A DNA stretch of 64,000 bases from Thermoanaerobaculum sp964488355 (lineage in GTDB: Bacteria > Acidobacteriota > Thermoanaerobaculia > Thermoanaerobaculales > Thermoanaerobaculaceae). This document shows, in pieces, positions 24,752 through 33,713 of this stretch (within the stretch, counting starts at the first letter, position 1; every line of letters starts with the position of its first letter). The position numbers and the translations under genes are program-made. The notes below the pieces were generated by a model that saw only the letters and a program-made list of their open reading frames with translations, made no database searches and was not told the origin of the DNA. The stretch spans positions 62,001 to 126,000 of the forward strand of contig CAZAUJ010000003.1 in the NCBI GenBank assembly GCA_964488355.1, written 5' to 3'.

Positions 24752-25575
24752 GGCCTGGGATTTCGGGGCAGGATGCGGTCCACGTTGATGCAGGAGGCCG
24801 ACACGCGGGCAATCACCGTTGGCCGCCACTTGAAGCGGTTGCGGCGGTAGGCGGCCAGAACTCTGGTCACCAGTTGGGCGTCAAAGCCGGCAGCCATCAG
24901 CTTCTCCTCGCTAAAGCCCTGATCGTGGTGGTAAAAGAGGATGGGGTCGGCTTCCAAGTAATCGAAGCCCAGCTCCCCAGCATCCGTCTGCCCTGGCCAA
25001 AGGTCGGCGGTGGGGGGCTTTTCCACAACCACCCGGGGGATTGCCAGATGGCGACCCAAGGCAAACACGTGGGTTTTCCACACGTCGCCCAGGGGGTGTA
25101 CGGACGCGGCGTGGTCGCCGAAAAGGGTGGAGTAGCCCAAAAGGATCTCGCTTTTGTTGGACGTGCCTAAGACCAACGCTGCCTCCGCCTTAGCGGCGTC
25201 GAAAAGGGCAGTCATGCGCAAGCGGGCAAGCATGTTGCCAAAGCGGAGGCGGTCCTGACCACAGCCCAAGGTGCTGGCCAGCTGAGAAGCTGCTGCCGCC
25301 AAGTCCACGGTGCGCAGCTCCACCCCCAACGCCTGCGCCACCTCCTGGGCGTGGGCCAGGCTTTCCGGGCTGGAGGTGGGGCCGGGCAGGGCAAGGGCAA
25401 GGACGCCCTCCGTCCCCAGCGCCTTCACCGCCAGGGCCGCGGCCACCGCTGAGTCCAGGCCACCTGAAAGCCCCACCACGTACCTCTGCAGGCCAGCTGC
25501 CCGCAGCTCTTCCGCCAAGAAGTTAGCGAGCACCTCGGTCAAAAGCGGCACGTGCACGCTGGGCAGACTAAGCAT
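24748..25575 (-). CDS. nadE: NAD synthetase, ammonia-dependent type domain
   Basis: 275 residues of the adenine-nucleotide alpha-hydrolase fold. The P-loop SGGLDSAV and the GTSNKSEILLGYSTLFGD and ...PPTADLWPGQTDAGELGFDY motifs identify NadE, which amidates deamido-NAD. It lacks the fused glutaminase domain of the large form, but a separate nitrilase-fold gene overlaps it by 8 bases upstream. ATG at 25575 marks the family-typical start; the frame to 25794 lies in the neighbour. NadD in the window makes its substrate. Confidence 0.93.
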   Translation of the reverse strand: MLSLPSVHVPLLTEVLANFLAEELRAAGLQRYVVGLSGGLDSAVAAALAVKALGTEGVLALALPGPTSSPESLAHAQEVAQALGVELRTVDLAAAASQLASTLGCGQDRLRFGNMLARLRMTALFDAAKAEAALVLGTSNKSEILLGYSTLFGDHAASVHPLGDVWKTHVFALGRHLAIPRVVVEKPPTADLWPGQTDAGELGFDYLEADPILFYHHDQGFSEEKLMAAGFDAQLVTRVLAAYRRNRFKWRPTVIARVSASCINVDRILPRNPRP

Positions 25576-26434
25576 GAGCCTTTTCCACTTCTTGCCGCCA
25601 CAGCTCCAAGCGTTCGGCTCGGGGAATGGGCGAGAGGCTGCGGTGCGTGCGCGCCGCGGCCAGGTCCACCGTGCCCACCACCAGTGCCGGCTCACAGGCG
25701 GGGGCGGGGCCAGCCAGCAGCCGTCCTCGTCCATCGAAGCCGAGGGAGCCACCGGAAAAAAGGATGCCCTCCTCCCAGCCGCAGCGGTTAGCAAAAAACG
25801 TGGGCGTTACCGTGGTGATGGCGGTGGCACCCACAATCCAATGCCAGCGTTTCATGCCCGAGGGGATATCGTCGCCACCCACCTCGGAAGGGCCCCCGGC
25901 CATCACCAGCAGCACCTCCGCGCCGGCGCGTGCCAGCATGGTGGCGCAGGCGGGATGCCAGGCGTCCTCGCAAATGAGCACGCCCAAAAGGCCCCAGCGC
26001 GACGGCAGGGGAGCAGCGCCTGACCCGGGAACGAAGTAACGCCCCTCGTCAAACATGCCGTACGTGGGCAGGTACAGCTTCCGGTGGATCCCCACCACGT
26101 GGCCCTGTTCCAACAGCAACGCGGCATTGGCCACACCGCCGTGTTCCTCCCGCAGAGGCAGGCCCACCAGGATGGAAAGCTCGTGGGAAGCCTGCACGAG
26201 GGGTTGGAGCCGCGGGTCCTCCGACCCCATGGCCAGCTCCAGCACCCCGTGACCTAAAAGGTAGCCCGAAAGGGAAAGCTCGGGGAAAACCACCAGCTGC
26301 GCCCCCTGGTCCTTGGCTTGCACCACCATGCGCAGGTGCGCCTCAAGGTTATGCTGCCACTGACCGGGGCACGTGGCAATTTGGGCCAAAGCCACCACCA
26401 GCTGGTCGTGCTGCTTGGGGTCTCGCGCTCCCAC
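25568..26434 (-). CDS. Nitrilase-superfamily amidohydrolase, probable glutaminase partner of NadE
   Basis: 288 residues. The catalytic Glu-Lys-Cys triad appears as FPELSL, HRKLYLPTYGMFDE and LICEDAWHP. This pattern is that of the glutaminase domain of glutamine-dependent NAD synthetases. With NadE directly downstream, the two probably form a split NAD synthetase in which this subunit makes ammonia from glutamine. An independent omega-amidase-like role cannot be excluded. The GTG start at 26434 has no strong Shine-Dalgarno; only 15 bases separate it from the divergent SurA-like gene. Confidence 0.85.
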   Translation of the reverse strand: MGARDPKQHDQLVVALAQIATCPGQWQHNLEAHLRMVVQAKDQGAQLVVFPELSLSGYLLGHGVLELAMGSEDPRLQPLVQASHELSILVGLPLREEHGGVANAALLLEQGHVVGIHRKLYLPTYGMFDEGRYFVPGSGAAPLPSRWGLLGVLICEDAWHPACATMLARAGAEVLLVMAGGPSEVGGDDIPSGMKRWHWIVGATAITTVTPTFFANRCGWEEGILFSGGSLGFDGRGRLLAGPAPACEPALVVGTVDLAAARTHRSLSPIPRAERLELWRQEVEKAHA

Positions 26435-26449
26435 CGAGGCCAGTGTAAC

Positions 26450-27085
26450 ATGCTCCCCGTGCGCTTTGTCGGCCTTCTGCTGAGCTTTTTCGCCCTGGCA
26501 GCTGCCGCTGAAGAGGTGGAGCGGGTCCTAGCGCTCGTCAACGGTGTGCCGATCCTGAGCTCGGACGTGCAGCTGGCGCGCCTGGCCGCCCTGGTCCCCA
26601 GGCAACCGCAGGAAGAGGAAGCGGCCTATCGCGTGGCGGTGCTGGAAGCCCTTATTGCCCTGGAGCTGCGCTATCAAGACCTGGTGCAAGCTCACTGGCA
26701 AGAGCGCCTGGCGGTGGACATGGAGCGGGCTTGGGCCAAGGTCCTGGGGGCCGCTGGGGGCGAGGTGGCTTTGCGGCAGAAGCTGGCGGAGGAGGGCCTG
26801 GCTTGGGCCAGCTTGGAGCAGCTGGTGCGGCGGGCGGCCCTGGTGGAGGCCTACGTGGACCGGCGCTTTGCCCACAGCCTGCGCGTGGGCGAGGAGGAGC
26901 TGGAGCAGGCTTACCAGCACGATTTCCTCCCCCACTGGCCAGCCAGTCAGGGACCTCCGCCGGCCTTGGCAGCAGTCCGCGATGTGCTGGCGCAGCTGCT
27001 GAACGAGAGGAAGCTCGCAGCCCAGGTGGACGCGTGGACACAAGAGCTGGCGCGGCGCGGGGAGGTGGTGCGCTACTGGAGGTGA
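26450..27085 (+). CDS. SurA N-domain-like periplasmic protein without PPIase domain
   Basis: 211 residues. A signal peptide (1-18, cleavage after AAAA) is followed by VERVLALVNGVPILSSDVQLAR, the start of SurA/SurA_N chaperones, and an all-helical body. No parvulin-type PPIase repeat is present, so the protein is about half the usual length. It may assist folding of outer-membrane proteins. ATG at 26450 is set by the signal peptide. Its end overlaps the slt gene by 13 bases. Confidence 0.78.
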   Translation: MLPVRFVGLLLSFFALAAAAEEVERVLALVNGVPILSSDVQLARLAALVPRQPQEEEAAYRVAVLEALIALELRYQDLVQAHWQERLAVDMERAWAKVLGAAGGEVALRQKLAEEGLAWASLEQLVRRAALVEAYVDRRFAHSLRVGEEELEQAYQHDFLPHWPASQGPPPALAAVRDVLAQLLNERKLAAQVDAWTQELARRGEVVRYWR

Positions 27086-29028
27086 CGGGCCAGCCACAAG
27101 CCCTCAGCCACCGCCAGAAGGTAGGCCCGCGTTTCTCGGTAGGGAACCGCCAGGGGAAAAAGAGGATGGGGCCCGCCGCGCTCCCCCAACCACAGGCTTA
27201 CCCATTGCCCGCCCGCATTGTAGGCGGCAGCGAGCAGCAGGGGATCGCCGCCTAAGCGGCGGCTATCCTCGTGCAGGTGGGCCAGGGCGAGCTGGAGGGC
27301 CAGCTCAGGCTTGGCCGGAGCTTCAGGGTCGAGGCCGAGCCTTTGGGCGGTGGCGGGCATGAGTTGCCAAAGCCCCCGCGCGCCCACCGGCGAGGTGACG
27401 TGGTTGTCGAACCCCGACTCTTGGCGCGCAATGGCCCAAAGGAGCCCCCTGGGACCTGCGGGCGGAAGAGGGGAAGCCAGCGCCAAGGGCACCACCAACG
27501 ACAGGATGGCATCCGGGAGCAGGCAGGCGGGCACGCCTCCCAGGCGGCGCCAGAGGTTTTCGCCAAAACGGAGGGCAACGGGCAGGTTACCCTGCTCGGC
27601 CAAAAAGCGTGCTGACCACGCCAACTCGGCGGGGGTTTTTTGGGGAAAGAACCGGGGTGCCAGGGCCGCCGCTTCCTGTGTCAGCCCCGCGTGCAACAAC
27701 GCCGCCAGCTCATGGGGCAGCTGGGGGCGAGTCAGGATGCCGGCGAGCAGGGGCGCCCATTGGGGATCCTGCCGCAGGCCCAAGGCCAGGGCTTGCCTGG
27801 CTATCTGCAGGCCTTTGGTAACCGCCAGCTCCGCCAGCACCGGGAGGGCGGTGCTGGGCTCGGCATGGGAGGGCTGGCCTTCGGGCACGAGCAGGGCGGC
27901 CAGCTCGCGCCAGCGACCCGCCTGAGGGTCGGCCAGCAGCTTGACCAAGCCGCGCCGCCCGCGCTCCCCTTCGCCCGAGAGGATTTGCAGGAAAGCTACG
28001 CAGAGGGCCGCAGCTGGGTCGCTGGCCCTGGCGCTTTGTACCACCGCTTGAGATGCCAACGGCTGGCCGTACAAAGCAAAAGCTGCGCAAAGTCGGGGTG
28101 CCAGAGCCTCTCGTACCGCCGCCGGGGCCTTAGGCCACCACCGCAAGGCCTCTTCCGCTCCCCGCTCTCTGGCCAGTAGCAGCAAAAGCCCCTGCCAGCC
28201 CTCGGGAGCTTCGGGGGTGCTACCAACCATGCGCCTGTAAAGCTCAAGGGCGCAGCCCACTTGGCCCAACTGCTCCCACGCGCGAGCAGCGAAAAGCCAA
28301 CAGGAAAGCTCATCCTTCTCGGTGGGCGCCCGCGCGGCTGCAGCCTCGAACAGGCGCACGGCCTCCAGCCAGGCTCCTAGGCGATGGGCCACCCGAGCAC
28401 GCGTGAAGGTAAGGGGGAAGGGCTCATCGGTCCGCTCAGGCAGCCTCCGCAGCACCTCCTGCGCCTGCGGCCAGAACCCGTTGGCCAACAGGGCCTGTGC
28501 CACCCATGCTTGGGCTTCACGGGGGAGGTTTTCCCTCGCCAGCGCCAGGGCGAGGCGTGCGGCGGGCCCGTCATCGGTGGCGCGGGCCAAGAGGGTCAAG
28601 GCCGCACGCCTGTCCCCTGTCCGCAGGGCCAGCTCCGCTTGGACCCAGCGGCTCAGATAACGGGGCAAAGCTCGAGCCGCCCAGGCCCGCGCCTGTTTGG
28701 CCGGCAGCTGTCGCACCGCTTCCACTATCAGCTCCTGCGCCTGTTGTTGGATCGCCGGTGGGATGCCGAGCCGCCACAGAGGCGCCAAGTGGGGGTAGGG
28801 GTCTTGCCCCAGCTGGAGGCGCAGGCGCGCCGCTTCTAAATGAAGCAACGGCGCCAGTTGGCCCGCCCGAGGCAGGGCCGTCGTCAGTAGGCTGAGAGCC
28901 TTGGCCCTTCGACCGGCCTGCGCCTCCGCTTTGGCCGCTGCCAGTGCCGCGGCCGGTGCCAAAGGCGGCGAGGCCGGTGCCGGGGCGAGGGCCGCGTGCG
29001 CCGGTGGGAGAGCTAACCCGGGGGCCAT
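27073..29028 (-). CDS. Soluble lytic murein transglycosylase, Slt70-like
   Basis: 651 residues, nearly the length of E. coli Slt70. About 480 residues of helical, TPR-like superhelix precede a C-terminal SLT domain with catalytic Glu537 in ARQESGFD, then SPVGARGLWQLMPATAQ and AAYNAGG. It cleaves peptidoglycan to anhydromuropeptides in the periplasm. The ATG at 29028 overlaps the end of the HIT gene; the longer frame to 29346 is antisense-like sequence in the HIT gene. The N-terminus lacks the basic residues of a clear signal peptide, so export or start position is uncertain. Confidence 0.87.
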   Translation of the reverse strand: MAPGLALPPAHAALAPAPASPPLAPAAALAAAKAEAQAGRRAKALSLLTTALPRAGQLAPLLHLEAARLRLQLGQDPYPHLAPLWRLGIPPAIQQQAQELIVEAVRQLPAKQARAWAARALPRYLSRWVQAELALRTGDRRAALTLLARATDDGPAARLALALARENLPREAQAWVAQALLANGFWPQAQEVLRRLPERTDEPFPLTFTRARVAHRLGAWLEAVRLFEAAAARAPTEKDELSCWLFAARAWEQLGQVGCALELYRRMVGSTPEAPEGWQGLLLLLARERGAEEALRWWPKAPAAVREALAPRLCAAFALYGQPLASQAVVQSARASDPAAALCVAFLQILSGEGERGRRGLVKLLADPQAGRWRELAALLVPEGQPSHAEPSTALPVLAELAVTKGLQIARQALALGLRQDPQWAPLLAGILTRPQLPHELAALLHAGLTQEAAALAPRFFPQKTPAELAWSARFLAEQGNLPVALRFGENLWRRLGGVPACLLPDAILSLVVPLALASPLPPAGPRGLLWAIARQESGFDNHVTSPVGARGLWQLMPATAQRLGLDPEAPAKPELALQLALAHLHEDSRRLGGDPLLLAAAYNAGGQWVSLWLGERGGPHPLFPLAVPYRETRAYLLAVAEGLWLARHLQ

Positions 29029-29360
29029 GCCATGGGGCGCCCGCCCAGGACATGAAGGTGAAGGTGAAAGACCGTTTGGCCCGCGCCCTCCCCGCAATTG
29101 CTTACTACGCGGAAGGCGTGGCCCACGCCCGCTTCCCGCGCCGCCCGCTGGGCGGCGAGGAACAACGAGCCCAAAACGAGGCGATCGGCCGGCTCGGCAG
29201 CTGCCAGGGAGGGAATGTGCCGGCGCGGAATCACCAGGAGGTGCACGGGCGCCCGCGGCGCGATGTCGTAAAAGGCCAGCACGTCCTCTTCCTCGAACAG
29301 CATGCGTGCCGGCACCTTCCGGGCCGCAATGCGGCAAAAGATGCACTCATCCACGCCCAC
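29013..29360 (-). CDS. HIT-family nucleotide hydrolase/transferase
   Basis: 115 residues. The opening CIFCRIAARKVPA carries the zinc-binding CxxC of the HinT group, and the end has the histidine triad HLHLHVLGG. Members hydrolyse nucleoside phosphoramidates such as adenylated lysine. There is no ATG; GTG at 29360 has AAGG 9 bases upstream, and GTG at 29354 is a second option giving a start closer to the family norm. Overlaps slt by 16 bases. Confidence 0.9.
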   Translation of the reverse strand: MGVDECIFCRIAARKVPARMLFEEEDVLAFYDIAPRAPVHLLVIPRRHIPSLAAAEPADRLVLGSLFLAAQRAAREAGVGHAFRVVSNCGEGAGQTVFHLHLHVLGGRPMAWPPG

Positions 29361-29366
29361 TAGTTT

Positions 29367-31700
29367 ATGCCTTGGTGGGCCTTCCGGCAAACGGTTCCCC
29401 GGCCTGCGCCTTTTTTGCTCGCGGGCGTAAACTGTGCTGGGAGCGAAAGCACCTTGGGCTTTTGGCAATGGCCACGGGGACTCCAGCTGACAGCATTTGC
29501 TGTCCCATTGCTGCTGCTCTACGGCTGGCAGCTTCGTCAGGAGCTGGCCTTGGCCGATCGGCGCGTGGGCATGGCTCTTGTGCAGGAGACGGAGGGTGTC
29601 CGGGTGGAGTGGGTGCTGGAGGGCGGGCCTGTGCACGCGGCCGGCTTGCAAACGGGCGACCTCCTGGTGGAGGTGGCTGGTGGGAAAGTTGGCAAGGTCA
29701 GCGATTACGACCGCGCAGCCCAGGGCTTCCGCCGTGGCAGACCAGTTCCCTTCAAGGTGAGGCGCCAAGGTCAAGAGCTTACGCTTTCCGTGAAGCCCGG
29801 TATGGCCCCGGACTGGCTGAGCCTTGTCCTTAACCTGGTGGGTGCCTTGGCCTACTACTTGGTGGCGCTGGTCAGCCTGCGGGCGCCCCGGGAGGACCCG
29901 CGCCGGCCGCTGTTGGTGCTCTTTGCCGTGGCCGTTGCCTGGGAGCTGGCCTTGCCTTCCTTTCCCCTGGGACCGCCCGCACTGAAGCAGACTCGGCTGG
30001 TGGCCTTTTTTGGTCTTACCGGTTGGCAGCTGGCCTTAGACTTGCACCTGGCAGCCCTCATTCCGCGAAGGGCCCTTTGGCTCGCCCGCCGTCCTTCCCT
30101 TCAACGGCTTTTCCCGGCCTTGGGGCTGGCGGTAGCCGGGCTTTTAACGGTGCTTAATTTTTTCCCGGAACCGCCCGCTTCCTTGGGGCTTGACGAGACG
30201 GTAGCCTCGGCCACCTTGAACTACCTGGTACTCCCTAGTTGGGCGCTGGCAGAGGTGGGCATTCTCCTGGGGCAGGTGCGGCAGGCGGGCAACCCGTTGG
30301 CTCGGCAGCAAGCGCTGCTCGTACTTTTAGGCACCCTGCCTTGGGCGTGCTACATCTTCATTTCCGGCGGGTTGCAGGTGGCTGGCGTGAGCCTGCCTTT
30401 TTGGTCAGCCTACCTGCAAACCCTGGCCCTTTTGGCCTTTCCGCTGGCGGTGTTCGTCGCCGTCTTTCGTTACCGTTTTTTGGACTTTGAGCATTTGGTT
30501 CGCCGCTCGTTGCTTTACACAAGCCTCACGGGCAGCTTGGTCTTGCTCTTTTACGCGCTGGTGGGCGCGGGCAGCGCCCTCTTTTCCGAGTGGATCGGCG
30601 GGGGCCTGTCCGTGTTGCTGGTTTCTGCCGCGACCTTGGCGTTGGGCTTGCTCTTTTCCCCCTTGCGAAATTTTCTCCGGGGTCTGATTGATCAGCGCTT
30701 TTTCCCCGAACGTTACGCCCAGCGCCAGCAACTGGTGCAGCTGGTGGCTGAGCTACCTTCCTTCGGAAAGGTGCGACCGATGGCCGAGCACTTGGTGCAC
30801 AAGGTAGCCGAGGTTTTTGGCTGTCCCTGGGTGACGCTTTTGGTTAACGAACCTGGCAGCCAGCTGCTTTTGGCTACCGCCTCCACCGGTTTGGGGGCTG
30901 AAGGGGAGTTCGACTCGGCCTTTTTGCTTGCCCGCCAGGACCCGGCGGTGGAAGTGCTGGCGCAAAGCGGCATGCCCGTACCAGCTTCCGAGTTGGTCGG
31001 CCGCAGCGGGGCCATGGCGCAGCGTTTGAGCCTCTTTCGTGCTCAGTGGGCGGCGCCGGTGCTGGGGCCTCGCGATTTGGCGGGGCTTCTTTTGGTGGGT
31101 GGAAAGGAAGGGGACTGGGGTGGCGAGGAGCTGGAGCTCCTATCGCTGCTAGCCCATCATTTGGGGACGGTGCTGGAAAACGCCCGCCTGTTCGAGGCGG
31201 CCACGCTGGATGGGTTGACGGGTCTTTGGCGGCGGGAACCGGTGCTGGAGCAGCTGGAGCGAGAATGGCACCGAGCTACCCGTTACGGTCGTCCCTTGGC
31301 GGTGGCCATGGCCGATGTGGACCTGTTCAAGGCCATCAATGACCGCTATGGCCACCTGGTGGGCGATGTGGTGCTCAGCTGGGTGGCGCGTACCCTTCGG
31401 CAAGGCTTACGTGCCTCCGACTTCCTGGGACGGTTTGGTGGCGAGGAGTTTCTCCTGGTCTTCCCCGAAACGGATGCCGGCGGTGCACGGGCAGTGGCGG
31501 AAAAGCTGCGGCAGCGCGTGGCGGATGGGGTTATTCGCCTAGAAGGCGACCAAAGCCTGCAGGTGACGGTTTCATTCGGTGTGGCCGCTTACGAGCCCGG
31601 GCAGTCCAGTGCCCCTGCTTCGGTGATCCAGCTCATCCAGCGGGCCGACCAGCACCTGCTTCAGGCCAAAGAGGCGGGGCGCAATCGGGTGGTGGGCTGA
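29367..31700 (+). CDS. Membrane diguanylate cyclase with PDZ and GAF domains
   Basis: 777 residues: one N-terminal helix (about 38-55), a PDZ-like domain (about 65-145; VEWVLEGGPVHAAGLQTGDLL), six to eight membrane helices (about 150-440), a GAF-like domain (about 465-605) and a GGDEF domain. The active site GGEEF is at 691-695 and the inhibitory I-site RASD at 682-685, so it should make c-di-GMP and be feedback-inhibited. The PDZ probably faces the periplasm and may sense peptides or protein ends. TTG at 29454 (GGGAG upstream) is an alternative start just before the first helix. Divergent from HIT, 6 bases apart. Confidence 0.88.
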   Translation: MPWWAFRQTVPRPAPFLLAGVNCAGSESTLGFWQWPRGLQLTAFAVPLLLLYGWQLRQELALADRRVGMALVQETEGVRVEWVLEGGPVHAAGLQTGDLLVEVAGGKVGKVSDYDRAAQGFRRGRPVPFKVRRQGQELTLSVKPGMAPDWLSLVLNLVGALAYYLVALVSLRAPREDPRRPLLVLFAVAVAWELALPSFPLGPPALKQTRLVAFFGLTGWQLALDLHLAALIPRRALWLARRPSLQRLFPALGLAVAGLLTVLNFFPEPPASLGLDETVASATLNYLVLPSWALAEVGILLGQVRQAGNPLARQQALLVLLGTLPWACYIFISGGLQVAGVSLPFWSAYLQTLALLAFPLAVFVAVFRYRFLDFEHLVRRSLLYTSLTGSLVLLFYALVGAGSALFSEWIGGGLSVLLVSAATLALGLLFSPLRNFLRGLIDQRFFPERYAQRQQLVQLVAELPSFGKVRPMAEHLVHKVAEVFGCPWVTLLVNEPGSQLLLATASTGLGAEGEFDSAFLLARQDPAVEVLAQSGMPVPASELVGRSGAMAQRLSLFRAQWAAPVLGPRDLAGLLLVGGKEGDWGGEELELLSLLAHHLGTVLENARLFEAATLDGLTGLWRREPVLEQLEREWHRATRYGRPLAVAMADVDLFKAINDRYGHLVGDVVLSWVARTLRQGLRASDFLGRFGGEEFLLVFPETDAGGARAVAEKLRQRVADGVIRLEGDQSLQVTVSFGVAAYEPGQSSAPASVIQLIQRADQHLLQAKEAGRNRVVG

Positions 31701-31702
31701 AG

Positions 31703-32974
31703 CTACTGAAAAGGTCCGGGGTTAAAGCGCTCGATGCGCGCACCCAAGGCGCCCAGCTTGCGCTCCATGGCCTCGTAGCCGCGATCCAGGTGGTATATGC
31801 GGTCCACCACGGTTTCGCCCTCCGCAGCCAGGCCGGCGAGCACCAGGGCTGCTGAAGCCCGCAGGTCGGAGGCCATGACGGTGGTGCCTTGCAACGCCGT
31901 TGGCCCGTACACCGTGGCCTTTCGCCCCTCCACCGCAATTTGGCCGCCCATACGCTTGAGCTCGAGCACGTGCTGAAAGCGGTTTTCGAAGATGTTTTCT
32001 TCGATTGTCGAGATACCTGCCGCCTGGGTGGCGAGGGCCATGGCTTGCGCCTGCAAGTCCGTGGGAAACCCAGGGTACTCCTGGGTGGCTATGCGGAAGG
32101 CGCGGAGCCGTTCCTGCTGCTCAGGGACGAAAAGGCCATCGGGCAGCACCTCCACCCTGGCTCCCGCCTCACCCACCAGCTGCAGGGCCGCCTGCAGGTG
32201 CTCGGTGATACAGCCGCGGATGCGGACACCGCGGCCCACCAGCAACGCTGCCATCAGGTAAGTGCCGGCCTCGATGCGGTCGGGAATGATGCGGTGGGTG
32301 CAACCGCCCAACTCCGGTACGCCTTGTACCTCAATGGTTTCCGTCCCGGCGCCGAAAATGCGTGCACCCATGCGGGAGAGCATGGTGGCCAAGTCCACTA
32401 CCTCTGGCTCCCGGGCGCAACGGCGTAGCACGGTGCGACCGCGCGCTAAGGTCGCGGCCATGAGCAGGTTTTCCGTCCCGGTGACGGTGACCCTTGGGAA
32501 GGTGATTTCCGCACCTGACAGGCCTTGAGGGGCCTCCGCCACCACGTCGCCCCGCTCCAAACGGATGTCCGCTCCCAGCTGAGTCAAAGCTTGCAGGTGA
32601 AAATCAATCGGCCGAGCGCCGATAGCACAGCCGCCGGGCAGCGCAACCCGGGCGCGGCGGCGCGCCGCCAAAAGGGGACCCAGCACCAGCACGGACGCAC
32701 GCATGGTGCGCACCAGCTCGTAGGGGGCGTGGGTGGCCGAGGCTTGGCCCATGACCACGGTGGTTGTGCCGTTTTCGTGGGCACAGTGCTCGCCCAGCAC
32801 GGCCAGGACTTTTTCCATGGTGAGAATGTCCCGTACCCGCGGCAAGCCCAACAGGCGCACCGGCTCGCGGGTCAATAGGGTGGCCGCCAAGCAGGGAAGG
32901 GCTGCGTTTTTTGCTCCCGAAATTTCCACCGTGCCAGCCAGCGGGGTGCCACCGATAATGCGAAACTTCTCCAT
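31703..32974 (-). CDS. murA: UDP-N-acetylglucosamine 1-carboxyvinyltransferase
   Basis: 423 residues of the EPSP-synthase fold, catalysing the first committed step of peptidoglycan synthesis. The start MEKFRIIGG, the KNAALP motif and the loop PGGCAIGARPID, with the catalytic cysteine that fosfomycin alkylates, are visible. ATG at 32974 is chosen on the family start; the longer frame to 33010 would overlap the rnc start. Divergent from rnc by 19 bases. Confidence 0.95.
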   Translation of the reverse strand: MEKFRIIGGTPLAGTVEISGAKNAALPCLAATLLTREPVRLLGLPRVRDILTMEKVLAVLGEHCAHENGTTTVVMGQASATHAPYELVRTMRASVLVLGPLLAARRRARVALPGGCAIGARPIDFHLQALTQLGADIRLERGDVVAEAPQGLSGAEITFPRVTVTGTENLLMAATLARGRTVLRRCAREPEVVDLATMLSRMGARIFGAGTETIEVQGVPELGGCTHRIIPDRIEAGTYLMAALLVGRGVRIRGCITEHLQAALQLVGEAGARVEVLPDGLFVPEQQERLRAFRIATQEYPGFPTDLQAQAMALATQAAGISTIEENIFENRFQHVLELKRMGGQIAVEGRKATVYGPTALQGTTVMASDLRASAALVLAGLAAEGETVVDRIYHLDRGYEAMERKLGALGARIERFNPGPFQ

Positions 32975-32993
32975 GGGAGGGAGTGTGCGGTCT

Positions 32994-33713
32994 ATGGCAG
33001 GGAAGGTCAAGAAGGAGCCGTCGCTGGAGGTGAAGGAGGGGGCGCGGCAGGCGGTGGAGTCTCGCTTGGGCTACCGCTTCCGCAACCCCGAGCTCCTGCG
33101 CCAAGCCCTGCGCCACCGCTCTCAGGCGAGCACCCAGGGGAAGCCCTCCAACGAACGGCTGGAGTTTCTGGGAGACGCGGCCCTATCTCACGCGGTGGCC
33201 GAGCTGCTTTTCAGCCGTTGGCCGCAAGCGCGGGAGGGAGAACTGACGCGGGCCAGGGCAGCCCTGGTAAAGGGTGAAGCCTTGGCACGCCTGGCTGAGC
33301 AGCTGGGATTAGCCGAGGCCCTGGAGGTGGCGGAAGGTGTGGAGCCGGGGGATGCTCTCTTGGCCGACGCGTTGGAGGCGGTTTTTGGCGCTCTTTGCTT
33401 GGAGATGGGTCACCGACGCTTCGCCAGCTTTGTGCGCCGCTTGTTTTCTCCCATGTTGGCGGAGCTGGCCGAGCGGCAACTGGCCGAGCTGGAACCCAAA
33501 TCGGCCTTGCAGGAAATGGCGCAAAGGCGTGGGTGGACGCTGCCCGTGTACCGGCAGGTGGAGGTTCGCGGGCCGGAGCACCAGCGGCTGTACGTCTTTG
33601 AGGTGGAGGTGGAGGGACGGGTATGTGGCCGCGGCGAGGGCAGCTCCAAAAAGATCGCGCAAAGGGAAGCGGCCAAAGCGGCCCTCCGTTTCCTGGAAGA
33701 GGATTGCGCCTAG
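32994..33713 (+). CDS. rnc: Ribonuclease III
   Basis: 239 residues. The catalytic domain shows NERLEFLGDAAL and LADALEAVFGA, which hold the Glu/Asp metal ligands, followed by a C-terminal double-stranded-RNA-binding domain ending GSSKKIAQREAAKAAL. It processes rRNA and structured mRNAs. ATG at 32994 has GGGAGGG 12 bases upstream, somewhat distant. Its TAG stop shares CTAG with the convergent epimerase gene. Confidence 0.95.
   Translation: MAGKVKKEPSLEVKEGARQAVESRLGYRFRNPELLRQALRHRSQASTQGKPSNERLEFLGDAALSHAVAELLFSRWPQAREGELTRARAALVKGEALARLAEQLGLAEALEVAEGVEPGDALLADALEAVFGALCLEMGHRRFASFVRRLFSPMLAELAERQLAELEPKSALQEMAQRRGWTLPVYRQVEVRGPEHQRLYVFEVEVEGRVCGRGEGSSKKIAQREAAKAALRFLEEDCA

Noticed and set aside
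29029..29346. Extension of slt to a 757-residue protein
   Set aside because: The extra part is the antiparallel-frame reading of the HIT gene, Pro/Arg-rich with no domain.
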